Shown one piece after another: positions 8,635-16,834 of a stretch of DNA of 64,000 nucleotides. The stretch is taken from positions 62,001-126,000 of the forward strand of contig NZ_BNBO01000012.1 of assembly GCF_014655955.1 (NCBI RefSeq). Reading direction: 5' to 3'. Numbering within the stretch: position 1 is the first letter of the stretch; every line of letters starts with the position of its first letter. The notes under the pieces are model-generated. The model ran no database searches. It worked only from the letters and a program-made list of their open reading frames with translations, and had not been told where the DNA came from. The stretch comes from Kitasatospora indigofera. GTDB taxonomy: Bacteria; Actinomycetota; Actinomycetes; Streptomycetales; Streptomycetaceae. The position numbers and the translations under genes are program-made.

Positions 8635-9012
8635 CCATTGACGAGTTCTCCCAGGTCAGTCCACTGTTACCGGCGGTATTGATCAAGGAATGATGCCTGA
8701 AATGCCCCTTTTTATCCGTATTTGCATGATCAAATCAGACATTTCGGTGCCCGCCCTCACACCTGAGGGCCTGTGAGCCCGCCCACACGGACGACGCGCA
8801 GCGAGCCCGGGCGGACGCTCCGTGACATTCCGCCCCCGCCGGACAGCGCGCCGCCCGCTCCCGGGTGGCGCCCGCCACACGGCACCGCGGGTCCGACGGT
8901 CCCTCAACCCCCGGAAACCTCAGCGCCACCCGGCAGCCGGGCCCACCCCACCCCGTTCCGGCGCGCTGTTCCGGCGCCTCCGGGGCCCGGCCCGCCCGGG
9001 GAGGGGGCCGGC
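8635..9012. other. Intergenic region with an AT-rich island
   Basis: No gene is supported here. Bases 8690-8755 are strikingly AT-rich for this genome and may act as UP-element-like or regulator-binding sequence for the adjacent rpf promoter. The rest, up to the LysE stop at 9013, is ordinary GC-rich spacer. Confidence 0.4.
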
Positions 9013-9777
9013 TCAGGCCGGCAGTGCCAGCCGCACCGCGTAGTACGCCACCAGGCCGTAACCGGCCCCGTAGGTCAACGTCCGCGCCACCCGTCCGGTG
9101 AGCCGGGCGCCGGCCAGCGCCCCCAGCGCGGCGAGCACCTGCTGCCAGAGCAGCGAGGCCACGAACACCCCGCCCGCGAAGGCCGCGCCCGCCGCGGCGC
9201 CGGTCACCGCACCGCCGCCACCGGACCCGCCCGGGCCGCCCGGGCCGCCCGCCGAGACCAGCGCCAGGAAGTAGAGCGCCGTCGCCGGATTGACCAGCGT
9301 CAGCAGCAGGAAGCGGACGAAGGCGGGCGCCGCTCCCCCCGCACCGGAGTCCCGGGGCCCACGGCTCGCGGCTCCTCCCCCGTCCTCGGCCGTCCCCTCG
9401 CCCCCGGCGCCGGCGACTCCCCCGGCGCCCGCCCCGGCCGGCGCGCCCGGGCGTTCGCGCGGGCGCAGCAGCGCGAGCAGCCCGCGCACCGCGATCACGC
9501 CCAGCAGCGCGGCCGAGGCGGCCCGGGTCCACCCCTCCCACCCGGCGAGGAGGGCGGAGAGGCGGGAGCCGACGGTCACCGCCAGCGCCGCGTACAGCAG
9601 GTCGGCCACCGCGACGGCGGCGGCCGCGCCGGCCGCCGCCCGCCACCCCCGCCGCCCCTCCTCCAGCAGCAGGACGCCGATCGCACCGAGCGGCAGGGCC
9701 ACCCCCAGGCCCGCCGCACCGCCCGCGAGCAGCGGCCGGGCCAAGGAGGGGTCCACCAGGACGAAGTAGTCGGTCAT
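9013..9777 (-). CDS. LysE-family amino-acid/metabolite exporter
   Basis: The 254-residue integral membrane protein has the LysE/RhtB layout. Hydrophobic helices occur near residues 10-35, 45-70, 80-105, 160-185, 195-225 and 235-254. The helix-3 region is followed by a long charged, Gly/Ala-rich cytoplasmic insert (about 110-150). TLVNPATALYFLALVSAGG matches the family NP motif of the second repeat. It should export an amino acid or analogue by proton motive force. An Lrp-type regulator is divergently encoded 69 bp away, a classic arrangement for amino-acid exporters. The start MTDYF was chosen because upstream codons are not membrane-like. Confidence 0.84.
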   Translation of the reverse strand: MTDYFVLVDPSLARPLLAGGAAGLGVALPLGAIGVLLLEEGRRGWRAAAGAAAAVAVADLLYAALAVTVGSRLSALLAGWEGWTRAASAALLGVIAVRGLLALLRPRERPGAPAGAGAGGVAGAGGEGTAEDGGGAASRGPRDSGAGGAAPAFVRFLLLTLVNPATALYFLALVSAGGPGGPGGSGGGGAVTGAAAGAAFAGGVFVASLLWQQVLAALGALAGARLTGRVARTLTYGAGYGLVAYYAVRLALPA

Positions 9778-9830
9778 CGGGCCACCGTCACAGACCGGCG
9801 GCGGCTTCCCCGGCCGCATCCGCCCCGGGG

Positions 9831-9845
9831 CCGCGATAATCGCGG
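9831..9845. promoter_or_regulatory. Perfect palindrome over the -10 of the Lrp gene
   Basis: CCGCGAT-A-ATCGCGG is a perfect inverted repeat ending one base before the ATG at 9847. It contains GATAAT (9835-9840), a plausible -10 that would give a leaderless transcript. This suits autorepression by the Lrp-type product and control of the divergent exporter. Confidence 0.5.
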
Positions 9846-9846
9846 C

Positions 9847-10275
9847 ATGGACGAACTGGACAGCGACATTCTCGGCCTGCTGCGGGCGGACGCGCGGATC
9901 TCCTACCGCGATCTGGGGGCCCGGGTCGGCCTCAGCGCGAACGCGGCGGCGGACCGGGTGCGGCGGCTGGTCCGGACGGGCGTGATCCGGGGCTTCACCA
10001 CCCTGGTGGACCCGGCCGCCGACGGCCGCCCCGGCCTGACCGTCTTCATCGACGTGACCCTGCGGCCGGAGACGGACAGCGACGCCTTCGAGACGACGGT
10101 GCTACGCCTGCCCGGTGTCACCGAGGCCGTGCACGTCACCGGTGCGCACGACTACCTGCTCCGGGCCAGGGCCGCCGACGCGGCCGCGCTCGACCATCTG
10201 CTGCGACGGCTGAAGCACGAGGCCGGGGTGGCCCACTCCAGCACCCGGCTGGCGCTGCGGATCGCCTCCCGCTGA
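9847..10275 (+). CDS. Lrp/AsnC-family transcriptional regulator
   Basis: The 142-residue protein has an N-terminal winged helix-turn-helix (LDSDILGLLRADARISYRDLGARVGLSANAAADRVRRL split across residues 4-42). A C-terminal RAM effector domain begins around residue 63 (GLTVFIDVTLRP) and includes the ligand-site pattern VTGAHDYLLRARA. It should sense an amino acid and control the divergent LysE-family exporter. Its start overlaps a perfect palindrome, so autoregulation is likely. The predicted -10 lies 6 nt before the ATG, implying a leaderless mRNA. Confidence 0.9.
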   Translation: MDELDSDILGLLRADARISYRDLGARVGLSANAAADRVRRLVRTGVIRGFTTLVDPAADGRPGLTVFIDVTLRPETDSDAFETTVLRLPGVTEAVHVTGAHDYLLRARAADAAALDHLLRRLKHEAGVAHSSTRLALRIASR

Positions 10276-10383
10276 ACCGGGGCACCGGCGAGGAGGCCCG
10301 CGCCCGGGGCCGGACCCGGGCCGGGAGGTGGCCGGTGGTCCCTGCCTCCCCGGCGGGCGGACCGCTCCGGGACACCGGCCCGG

Positions 10384-11052
10384 TCAGCCAGTGGTGTCGA
10401 GCCCCGCGTCCCGGGCCAGCAGCGCCGCCTGGACCCGGTTGTCGCAGCCCAGCTTGGCGAGGATCCGGCTGACGTACGTCTTCACGGTCGCCTCGCTCAT
10501 GTGGATCCGCGCGCCGGCGTCCGCGTTGGAGAGCCCCTCCCCCAGCAGGGCCAGCACCTCGCGCTCGCGCGGGGTGAGCGCCTCCAGCCGCCGGCGGGCG
10601 GCCTCGGCCCGCGCCGCCGCGGGACCGGCCGGGCCGGCGGCCAGGCTGTCCACGATGAACCGGGTGGCCACCGGCGAGAGGAAGGCGTTGCCGCCGGCCG
10701 CCGCCCGGACGGCCTGGATCAGCTCGGCCGGCGCGGTGTCCTTCAGCAGGAACCCGGCGCCGCCGGCCGCCACCGCGCGCAGCACGTTGTCGCGCTCGCC
10801 GAAGGTGGTCAGGACCAGGGCCCGGGCCCCGGGCGCGGCCCGGGGCAGCTCGGCGAGCGCGGTGAGGCCGTCCATCACGGGCATCTGGATGTCCAGCAGC
10901 ACCACGTCGACCCCGTGGGCGCGGGCCAGCTCCAGCGCCTCGCGTCCGTCGGCCGCCTCGGCCACGACGTCGATGTCGTCGGCCGAGGAGAGGATCATCC
11001 TGATCCCGGCGCGGATGAGTGGCTCGTCGTCGGCGACGAGGACTCGGATCAC
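10384..11052 (-). CDS. NarL/LuxR-family response regulator
   Basis: The 222-residue protein has a receiver domain (VLVADDEPLIRAG; phospho-acceptor Asp in VVLLDIQMPVMDG near residue 52; Lys in FLLKDTAPAEL near 103). Its LuxR-type DNA-binding domain lies at about 155-215 (LTPREREVLALLGEG, then SEATVKTYVSRIL). It follows its cognate kinase gene by 72 bp on the same strand and should form one operon with it. The GTG at 11052 is preceded by AGGAGG 8 nt upstream, which decides the start against longer readings. Confidence 0.93.
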   Translation of the reverse strand: MIRVLVADDEPLIRAGIRMILSSADDIDVVAEAADGREALELARAHGVDVVLLDIQMPVMDGLTALAELPRAAPGARALVLTTFGERDNVLRAVAAGGAGFLLKDTAPAELIQAVRAAAGGNAFLSPVATRFIVDSLAAGPAGPAAARAEAARRRLEALTPREREVLALLGEGLSNADAGARIHMSEATVKTYVSRILAKLGCDNRVQAALLARDAGLDTTG

Positions 11053-11124
11053 TGCTGGTCCTCCTGGACGGGCAGGGGCCGGGCTCCGGCCCGGCCGGGG
11101 CCGGCCGCGTGGCACGCGGCACGG

Positions 11125-13032
11125 TCATACCTTCGCACGGTAGTGCTGCTTGTCGATCAGCACGCCGTCCTTGAAGCAGAACCGGGCCACGTACTCGTCG
11201 TCGAAGCCGTCCGCCCCCGGTTCGTCCGAGATGAACCAGGAGCAGGACGCCCCGGCCGGCGGGGTCGGCCCCGTCCCCTGGTAGCCCTGGGTGAGGGCGC
11301 GGCTGCCGGCCGGGAGCTTCGCCCGGACGTCCGCCTCGGCGCTGCCGACCGCGATCGACTCGTACGTGCTCTTGCTGACGGTGGCGTCGTCCAGGGCCTG
11401 CACGAAGGCCAGCCCGCCCCAGACCAGCAGGCCCGCCACGGCCAGCACCACCGCACCGGCGCCGGCGGCGCACCCGACGGCGGGGTTGCGCAGTCCCGTC
11501 CGGCCGGGCCCGGCGGGCCGGCCGGTGCCCAGGCCCGGTCCGGCCCCGGCGGCCGGGTCACCGGGCAGGGCACCCGGCCGCCCGGCCGTGCCCTCGGCCG
11601 GTGCGGCCGCCCCGTCGTGGTCGTAGGGCAGCACGGCGGCCAGCCGCCAGCCGCCCTCGCCGGACGGCCCGGCGTGCACCATCCCGCCGACCAGCCGGGC
11701 CCGCTCGCGCAGCCCGGTGAGGCCCTGGCCGCCGCTGACCACCTGCCCGGGCGGCGGCTCGGGCGCCGGGCCGTTGGCGACCTCGACCACCAGCGCGTCC
11801 GGCTCGTAGCGCAGCGCGACGGTCAGCGGCGCGCCGGGCGCGTGCTTGTGCGCGTTGGTCAGCGCCTCCTGGACGATCCGGTACGCGGCGTGCTCGGTGG
11901 CCGCCGGGAGCGGGCGGGCGTCCCCGCTGCGGCTCAGCTCCACCGCGGCGCCGGCCGCCCGGGAGCTCTCGGCCAGCCGCCCGATCCCGTCCAGCCCGCC
12001 GCCGGAGCCGCCGGCCCGGCCGGCCCCGGGCGGCGCGGACTCCTCGTGCAGCACCCCCACCACCACCCGGAGCTCGCGCATCGCGGCGACGGCGGCCTGC
12101 CGCAGCACGCCGACCGCCGCGCGCTGCGGGTCGGTCAGCGAGCGGTCCACCTCCAGCGCGCCCGAGTGCACGGAGATCAGGGCGAGCTGGTGCCCGAGGC
12201 TGTCGTGCATGTCCTGGGCGATCCGGTGCCGCTCCCGCAGCCGGGCCTGGTGCGCGATCATCACCCGCTCGCGCTCCAGCTGGTCGTTGCGCTCCCGCAG
12301 GGCGACCAGCAGCGCCCGGCGCTGCGCGTGGTAGCGGCCGGCCAGCGCGGGCAGCGCGGCGAACAGCAGGAAGCCGCCGAGCGCGAACCCCGCGATCCCC
12401 TTGGCCGGGACGACGTCGTCCCCGTGCAGGACGGCGGTGGCCGTGATCAGGGTGAAGGAGGCGGCCATCACGCCGAGCGTGGGCAGCGCCCGGGTGACGC
12501 GGTAGCCGGCCGACCAGGCGGCGCAGACGAGCAGCGGGGCGAAGCTGTCGATCGCCCCGGCACCGGCCGCCGTCACGAGCATCACCGGCACCGGCAGCCC
12601 CCGGCGCATCGCGAACAGCAGCGCGACCGCGGCCACGTACAGCACCGGCTCCAGCGGCCCGCGGTGCGCGACCGCGACGATCAGCGCCGCCAGCCCCGAG
12701 ACGACCAGCAGGCCGATGCCCTCCCGGAGCAGCGCCCAGGCCCCCCAGGGTCCGGGGAGGACCCGGCGGACGGCCCGGCCGGCGAGCCCGCCGAGCGCCG
12801 CGCGGCGCTCCGCCGCCCGGCCCGTGCCCCGGCCGGGGGTGCCCCGGCCGAGCCGGCCCCGGCCGCCCCTGTCCCGGCCGGGGGTGCCGGCCCCCGTCCC
12901 GCTCGTCGCCGTCCCGCTCGTCGCCGTCCCGCTCGTCGCCGTCCCGCTCGTCGCCGTACCGCTCGTCGCCCCGCCGGCCGGACCGGTACCGGCCGCCGTC
13001 GTTCGGTCCGTTGCCCCTGGTGTCGCTGCCAC
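11125..13032 (-). CDS. NarL-type sensor histidine kinase with an added C-terminal membrane helix and extracellular domain
   Basis: The 635-residue kinase has a low-complexity N-terminus with a TATSG repeat. Membrane helices occupy about 100-225 and the HisKA_3 region reads RHRIAQDMHDSLGHQLALI, with the His near 275. A HATPase domain (GQGLTGLRERARLVGGMV) follows at about 370-470. After the kinase core comes a Gly/Pro linker, another membrane helix (VLAVAGLLVWGGLAFV, about 524-544) and a 90-residue tail (STYESIAVGSAEADVRAKL to FCFKDGVLIDK) with an SmpA/BLIP-like pattern that should be outside the cell. The extra C-terminal domain may be the sensor. It partners with the response regulator downstream. 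The GTG start is uncertain. Confidence 0.86.
   Translation of the reverse strand: MAATPGATDRTTAAGTGPAGGATSGTATSGTATSGTATSGTATSGTGAGTPGRDRGGRGRLGRGTPGRGTGRAAERRAALGGLAGRAVRRVLPGPWGAWALLREGIGLLVVSGLAALIVAVAHRGPLEPVLYVAAVALLFAMRRGLPVPVMLVTAAGAGAIDSFAPLLVCAAWSAGYRVTRALPTLGVMAASFTLITATAVLHGDDVVPAKGIAGFALGGFLLFAALPALAGRYHAQRRALLVALRERNDQLERERVMIAHQARLRERHRIAQDMHDSLGHQLALISVHSGALEVDRSLTDPQRAAVGVLRQAAVAAMRELRVVVGVLHEESAPPGAGRAGGSGGGLDGIGRLAESSRAAGAAVELSRSGDARPLPAATEHAAYRIVQEALTNAHKHAPGAPLTVALRYEPDALVVEVANGPAPEPPPGQVVSGGQGLTGLRERARLVGGMVHAGPSGEGGWRLAAVLPYDHDGAAAPAEGTAGRPGALPGDPAAGAGPGLGTGRPAGPGRTGLRNPAVGCAAGAGAVVLAVAGLLVWGGLAFVQALDDATVSKSTYESIAVGSAEADVRAKLPAGSRALTQGYQGTGPTPPAGASCSWFISDEPGADGFDDEYVARFCFKDGVLIDKQHYRAKV
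12901..12970. repeat. 15-bp tandem repeat inside the kinase gene
   Basis: Four copies of GCTCGTCGCCGTCCC (the last with one change) plus a 10-bp partial copy run head to tail. They encode the repeated TATSG stretch at the kinase N-terminus. The 15-bp unit keeps frame, so copy number could vary without breaking the gene. Confidence 0.85.
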
Positions 13033-13117
13033 CCGGCGAGGCTAACCGGCCCGCCCGGCGGCCGGCCGTCCCCCTTGGTCGTCGGGTGCCGCGACGAAAG
13101 TCGCGACCCCGCCCGGC

Positions 13118-13198
13118 AAGGACGGCCGGCGGACGGCGGCGGCGGCGGACGGCGGCGGCGGCGGACGGCGGCGGCGGACGGCGGCGGCGGACGGCGGG
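13118..13198. repeat. GGC/GGACGGC low-complexity tract
   Basis: An irregular tandem array of GGCGGCGGAC-type units fills the gap between the phosphatase stop and the upstream region of the kinase gene. A small CGCGAC-GAAA-GTCGCG hairpin lies just before it at 13090-13105. I see no gene here. Confidence 0.7.
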
Positions 13199-13218
13199 GC
13201 CACGGACGTCCGGCGTGG

Positions 13219-15729
13219 TCAGTCCGGGGTGTACGCGGCCAGCAGCAGGGCCACGTCGTCCGCGCGGTGGGCGGAGCGCCGGGCGTCGCGCAGCAGGCGG
13301 TCGGCGAGTTCGTCCAGGGTGGCCGCCTCGGCGTGGGCGAGGGTGGTCCGCAGCCGGTCGACGCCCTCGTCGATGCCGGTGCCGGGCTCCTCCACCAGCC
13401 CGTCGGTGTAGAGGGCGAGGATCGAACCGGGCGCGAGGTCCAGTTCGGTGACCGGGAACTCGGCCGTGTTGTCGATCCCGAGCAGCGGCCCGCCGGGCAG
13501 GTGCAGCGCCTCGGTGTGCCCTTCGGGGTGGCGCAGCAGCGGGGGCAGGTGGCCGGCCCGGGCCGCGCAGGCGTGGCCGTCGGCGCGGTCCAGGTAGATC
13601 AGGCAGCAGCTGGCGAGCAGCCCCGGGTCGAGGTCGACCATCAGCCGGTTGGTGCGCCTGAGCACCTCGCCCGGCGGGTCGCCGCCGCTGGCGAAGGCCC
13701 GGACGGCGCTGCGCAGCTGTCCCATGGTGGCGGCGGCGCCGACGTTGTGCCCTTCGACGTCGCCGATCACCAGGCAGGCGCCGGCGCCGGTACTGATCGC
13801 GTCGTACCAGTCGCCGCCGATCTCCATCCCCTGGGTGCCGGGCAGGTAGCGGGCGACGATCCGGACGGCCTCGATCCGGGGCAGCCGGTGCGGGAGCAGG
13901 GCCTGCTGCAGCCCGCGGGCGAGGGCGAACTCGGCGTCGTAGAGCCGGGCGCGTTCCAGGGCCTGGGCGATGAAGCCGCCGAGTGCCGTGAGCAGGCCGC
14001 GCTCCTCGCTGCTGAAGGGCCGGGGTTCGTCGAAGCCGAGGATGCAGCTGCCGACCGGGTGGCCGGAGGCGATCAGCGGGAGGAAGGCCCAGGCGCGCAT
14101 CTCGTCGAGCGGGATCCCGGGGTAGGCGGCGGAGAGCTGGTGGACGGACTCGAAGAAGATCGGGGTGCCGGTGCTGAGCGCGTCGACGCCGGGCAGCCGG
14201 GTGCCCATCGGCGTGCCCTCGAAGCGGTCCAGGAACCCGTCGGGGTATCCGGTCTGCGAGACCAGGTGGAGCCGCTTCTCCCGGGCCGTGTAGATCGCGA
14301 GCTGCTGGCCGCCGAAGGCGGGCAGGATCTGCTCGCCGACCGCCTGGCAGACCTCCTTGACGCTGACCGCCTCGGTGAGGGCGCTGGCCAGCTGCAGCAG
14401 GTGGTAGGTGGAGCCGATGCCGGGCCGGGACAGGGCCGGCGTGACGACCGGCGCCGCGGCCGCGCCCGGGGGCGCCTCGGCGGCGACCACCCGCCCGGTG
14501 ACGCCGTGGGCGTCGGGGTAGAGCGAGAAGGCGAGCCAGGTGTCGGGCGGGCGCAGCGCGAGGAAGGCGGTGGGCTGCTGGGAGAGCATCGCGGCCCGGT
14601 AGCGGTCCTCGTAGACCGGGTCGGAGAGCCAGGGCAGCACGTCCCACGGGTGGTGGCCGAGGAGGTCCTCGCGGCGGGTGGCCAGCAGCAGTTCGCAGCT
14701 GCGGTTGACGTAGCCGGCCACCCCGTCCGGGTCGAGCGAGAAGACGCCGTCGCGCAGGCGCTCGACGGCGGCCGCGGCGGCGGATCCGGTCCGGCTGTCG
14801 AGGACGGCGCCGACCAGGTGGGTGCGGCCGCCGGGGCCGGTCTCGGGCACCCGCCCCCAGAGTTCGACGGGGTGGGTGTGGCCCTCGCGGTCGACCACCC
14901 GGATCCGGGCGGCCAGCACCCGGCGGTGGTCGAGCGCGGCGCGGGCGGCGGCGCGCAGTTCGGGCAGGTCGGCGGGGGCGATCCGGTCGGTGAGGGTGAC
15001 CGCGCGGCCGTCGTACTCGGCCGGCGGGACGCCGAACAGTTCGCACATCTCCTCGTCGGCGTTGAGCCGGCCGGTGGCGAGGTTCCAGTCGAAGAGCCCG
15101 ACCCGGGTGACGGCGATGGCGGGGGTGGGCAGCTCGACCACGGCCGTGTCCCCGGCGGCCTCCACCGGGTGGCCGCCGCCCTCCAGCCCGGCGAGCGCGC
15201 CGCCGAGGCGGTTCGCGATGGTCCGCAGGTGGCGCGGGGCGCGCTCCGGCACGCCGTGCCGGGAGGCCGGCCAGAACGCGGTGAGGACGCCGAAGGTGTG
15301 CCCGTCCGAGGCGATCGGCACGCACGCGGAGGAGAAGTCGTAGGGCATCCCGACGGCGAGCTGGGGGAAGCGCCGCATGGTGTCCTCGGTGTCGGCCAGG
15401 GTGACCGTGCGGCCGGTGCGGTAGCTGACCGCGGCGGGCAGCGGGCCGGCCACCGCGATCCGGCGCATCGGGCTGAGCAGCGACAGCGGTACCCCGGCGA
15501 CGGTGGTGAGCACCAGCGAGCGGCGGTCCCGCGAGTGCAGGTAGACCACGCCGCCGTACGCCTGGGTGCTGCTGAGGGCCTTGCGGACGGCCGCCGCGAG
15601 GAGCACGTCCACCTCGTGCGCGGCGGCGGCGGGAACGTCCGCCCGCAGGCGGTGCGCGTCACCGCGCTCCGCCCTGGTACCGCCGGTCTCGCGCGGGCCG
15701 TGCTGGTCCGCCGGTACACCTTGGCGCAT
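13219..15729 (-). CDS. PAS/GAF-domain SpoIIE-type PP2C serine phosphatase
   Basis: The 836-residue soluble signalling protein begins with a GAF domain (about 40-180). Two PAS-like segments follow (about 205-320 and 320-410; SLDPDGVAGYVNRSCELLL), then a second GAF (about 430-580) and a C-terminal SpoIIE/PP2C domain (about 600-836). The phosphatase part has GGDWYDAI, VIGDVEGHNVGAAATMGQLR, LALYTDGLVEE and ADDVALLLA, with the metal-binding Asp residues intact. Such RsbU-like enzymes dephosphorylate anti-anti-sigma factors and so release sigma-B-type factors; PAS and GAF supply the input. No anti-sigma partner is encoded nearby, and an N-terminal kinase domain is absent. Confidence 0.92.
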   Translation of the reverse strand: MRQGVPADQHGPRETGGTRAERGDAHRLRADVPAAAAHEVDVLLAAAVRKALSSTQAYGGVVYLHSRDRRSLVLTTVAGVPLSLLSPMRRIAVAGPLPAAVSYRTGRTVTLADTEDTMRRFPQLAVGMPYDFSSACVPIASDGHTFGVLTAFWPASRHGVPERAPRHLRTIANRLGGALAGLEGGGHPVEAAGDTAVVELPTPAIAVTRVGLFDWNLATGRLNADEEMCELFGVPPAEYDGRAVTLTDRIAPADLPELRAAARAALDHRRVLAARIRVVDREGHTHPVELWGRVPETGPGGRTHLVGAVLDSRTGSAAAAAVERLRDGVFSLDPDGVAGYVNRSCELLLATRREDLLGHHPWDVLPWLSDPVYEDRYRAAMLSQQPTAFLALRPPDTWLAFSLYPDAHGVTGRVVAAEAPPGAAAAPVVTPALSRPGIGSTYHLLQLASALTEAVSVKEVCQAVGEQILPAFGGQQLAIYTAREKRLHLVSQTGYPDGFLDRFEGTPMGTRLPGVDALSTGTPIFFESVHQLSAAYPGIPLDEMRAWAFLPLIASGHPVGSCILGFDEPRPFSSEERGLLTALGGFIAQALERARLYDAEFALARGLQQALLPHRLPRIEAVRIVARYLPGTQGMEIGGDWYDAISTGAGACLVIGDVEGHNVGAAATMGQLRSAVRAFASGGDPPGEVLRRTNRLMVDLDPGLLASCCLIYLDRADGHACAARAGHLPPLLRHPEGHTEALHLPGGPLLGIDNTAEFPVTELDLAPGSILALYTDGLVEEPGTGIDEGVDRLRTTLAHAEAATLDELADRLLRDARRSAHRADDVALLLAAYTPD

Positions 15730-15905
15730 CTCTTCTTGCTACGCCGGGGGCCGGGGCCTGTCAAGGCGGGCGGCGGCGGGCCGGACGCCCCGCCCGGCCA
15801 CTCGGACCGTCCGGGTTGCGGGGCACCGGCGCTGCGCCAGCATGGCCCTGACCGCGCGCGCCCGGCACCGGCCCCCGGCGCCCCTCCCCGAGATCGGTGG
15901 TCCCG

Positions 15906-16358
15906 ATGAGGTTCACCCCCTGGTGGTCCCGAGTGCTGTCGTTCCTGGCCGACTACTTCCTGGTGAGCATCCCGTCCGGCGTGGCGGGCCTGGCCGCCCC
16001 GCGGAGCACCGCCCTGGAGGCCGGGCTCGGCGTGGTCACCTTCGCCCTCCTGGTCCACAACCGCTGGTACCTCGGCGGCCGCGGGCAGAGCTGGGGCAAG
16101 AAGCTGATGGCCACCCACCTGCACAAGGAGGCCTCCGGCCGGCCGATCGGCACCTGGATGTCGTTCGTCCGGGACGTCTGCCACCTCCTCGACGCGCTGC
16201 CCTGCTTCCTGGGCTTCCTCTGGCCGCTGTGGGACGGCCGGCGCCAGACCTTCGCCGACAAGCTCGTGGGTACGGTGGTGACCCCGGCCGAGACCCCGCT
16301 GCCGGAGCCGCTGGCGCCGAACTGGCAGGCGCCCGGGCGGACGGAGGGCGCCGCGTGA
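15906..16358 (+). CDS. RDD-family membrane protein
   Basis: The 150-residue protein has the RDD pattern: WWSRVLSFLADYFLVSIPSG at the N-terminus as the first helix, a central helix (ALEAGLGVVTFALLVH), and a last hydrophobic segment (LLDALPCFLGFLWPLW) followed by RRQTFADKLVGTVV. GRGQSWGKKLM is also typical. RDD proteins are small membrane proteins of unclear, possibly transport-related role. The stop overlaps the start of the next gene (GTGA), so the two are translationally coupled. Confidence 0.82.
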   Translation: MRFTPWWSRVLSFLADYFLVSIPSGVAGLAAPRSTALEAGLGVVTFALLVHNRWYLGGRGQSWGKKLMATHLHKEASGRPIGTWMSFVRDVCHLLDALPCFLGFLWPLWDGRRQTFADKLVGTVVTPAETPLPEPLAPNWQAPGRTEGAA

Positions 16359-16672
16359 CCGCCGGCCGGACCACCGTGGTCAATCTCAAGGGCCATCTGA
16401 ACGACCCGGACTACGCGGACGTCGTCTACGTCGGCCGCCCGATGCACCGCGGCGGCTGGCACCTCGCGGGCTCGCCGTTCTCCTGCCCGTTCCGGCCCGG
16501 CCGGGACGGCACCCGGCAGGAGGTGGTCGACCGGTACCGGGCCTGGCTGCTGGAGCGCCCCGAGCTGCTGGCCAGGCTCCCGGAGCTGCGCGGGCACCGG
16601 CTCGGCTGCTGGTGCGTGCCCGAGCTGTGCCACGCCCAGGTGCTGGCCGAGCTGGCGGACGCGGGGCCCTGA
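16355..16672 (+). CDS. DUF4326-family protein
   Basis: The 105-residue soluble protein contains VYVGRPMHRGGWHLAGSPFSCPF near the N-terminus and HRLGCWCVPELCHAQVL near the C-terminus. Together these are the conserved pattern of DUF4326, a small domain with invariant Cys and His residues that may bind metal. Its function is unknown. The GTG start overlaps the stop of the RDD gene by 4 bases, so coexpression is likely. A pairing with a membrane protein is recorded here only as context. Confidence 0.78.
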   Translation: MTAGRTTVVNLKGHLNDPDYADVVYVGRPMHRGGWHLAGSPFSCPFRPGRDGTRQEVVDRYRAWLLERPELLARLPELRGHRLGCWCVPELCHAQVLAELADAGP

Positions 16673-16834
16673 CGGCCTGCGGCCCGACGCGCACGGGTGC
16701 CTGACGGCCCGTCCGCCGGGCGTGCCCCGGCCGGGACCGGGCGGACGGCGGTCGCGGTGGCGGTCGCGGGCCGCCCGGGAACGGCGGCGGGCCCGGCGGG
16801 CCGGCGGCGTGGGCCGGCAGGGCAGGATGGCGGT

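Noticed and set aside
8683..8907. Small minus-strand frame ending MSDLIMQIRIKRGISGIIP
   Set aside because: It covers the AT-rich rpf upstream region, with no ribosome site for most of its length and no homology that I know.
12901..13198. CRISPR-like array
   Set aside because: Units are tandem without spacers: an in-frame 15-bp repeat and a GGC-rich tract.
10501..15909. Very long antisense frame of about 1800 codons over the kinase and phosphatase genes
   Set aside because: Gly/Arg/Gln-rich translation without domains; typical high-GC shadow of the minus-strand SpoIIE phosphatase and two-component genes.
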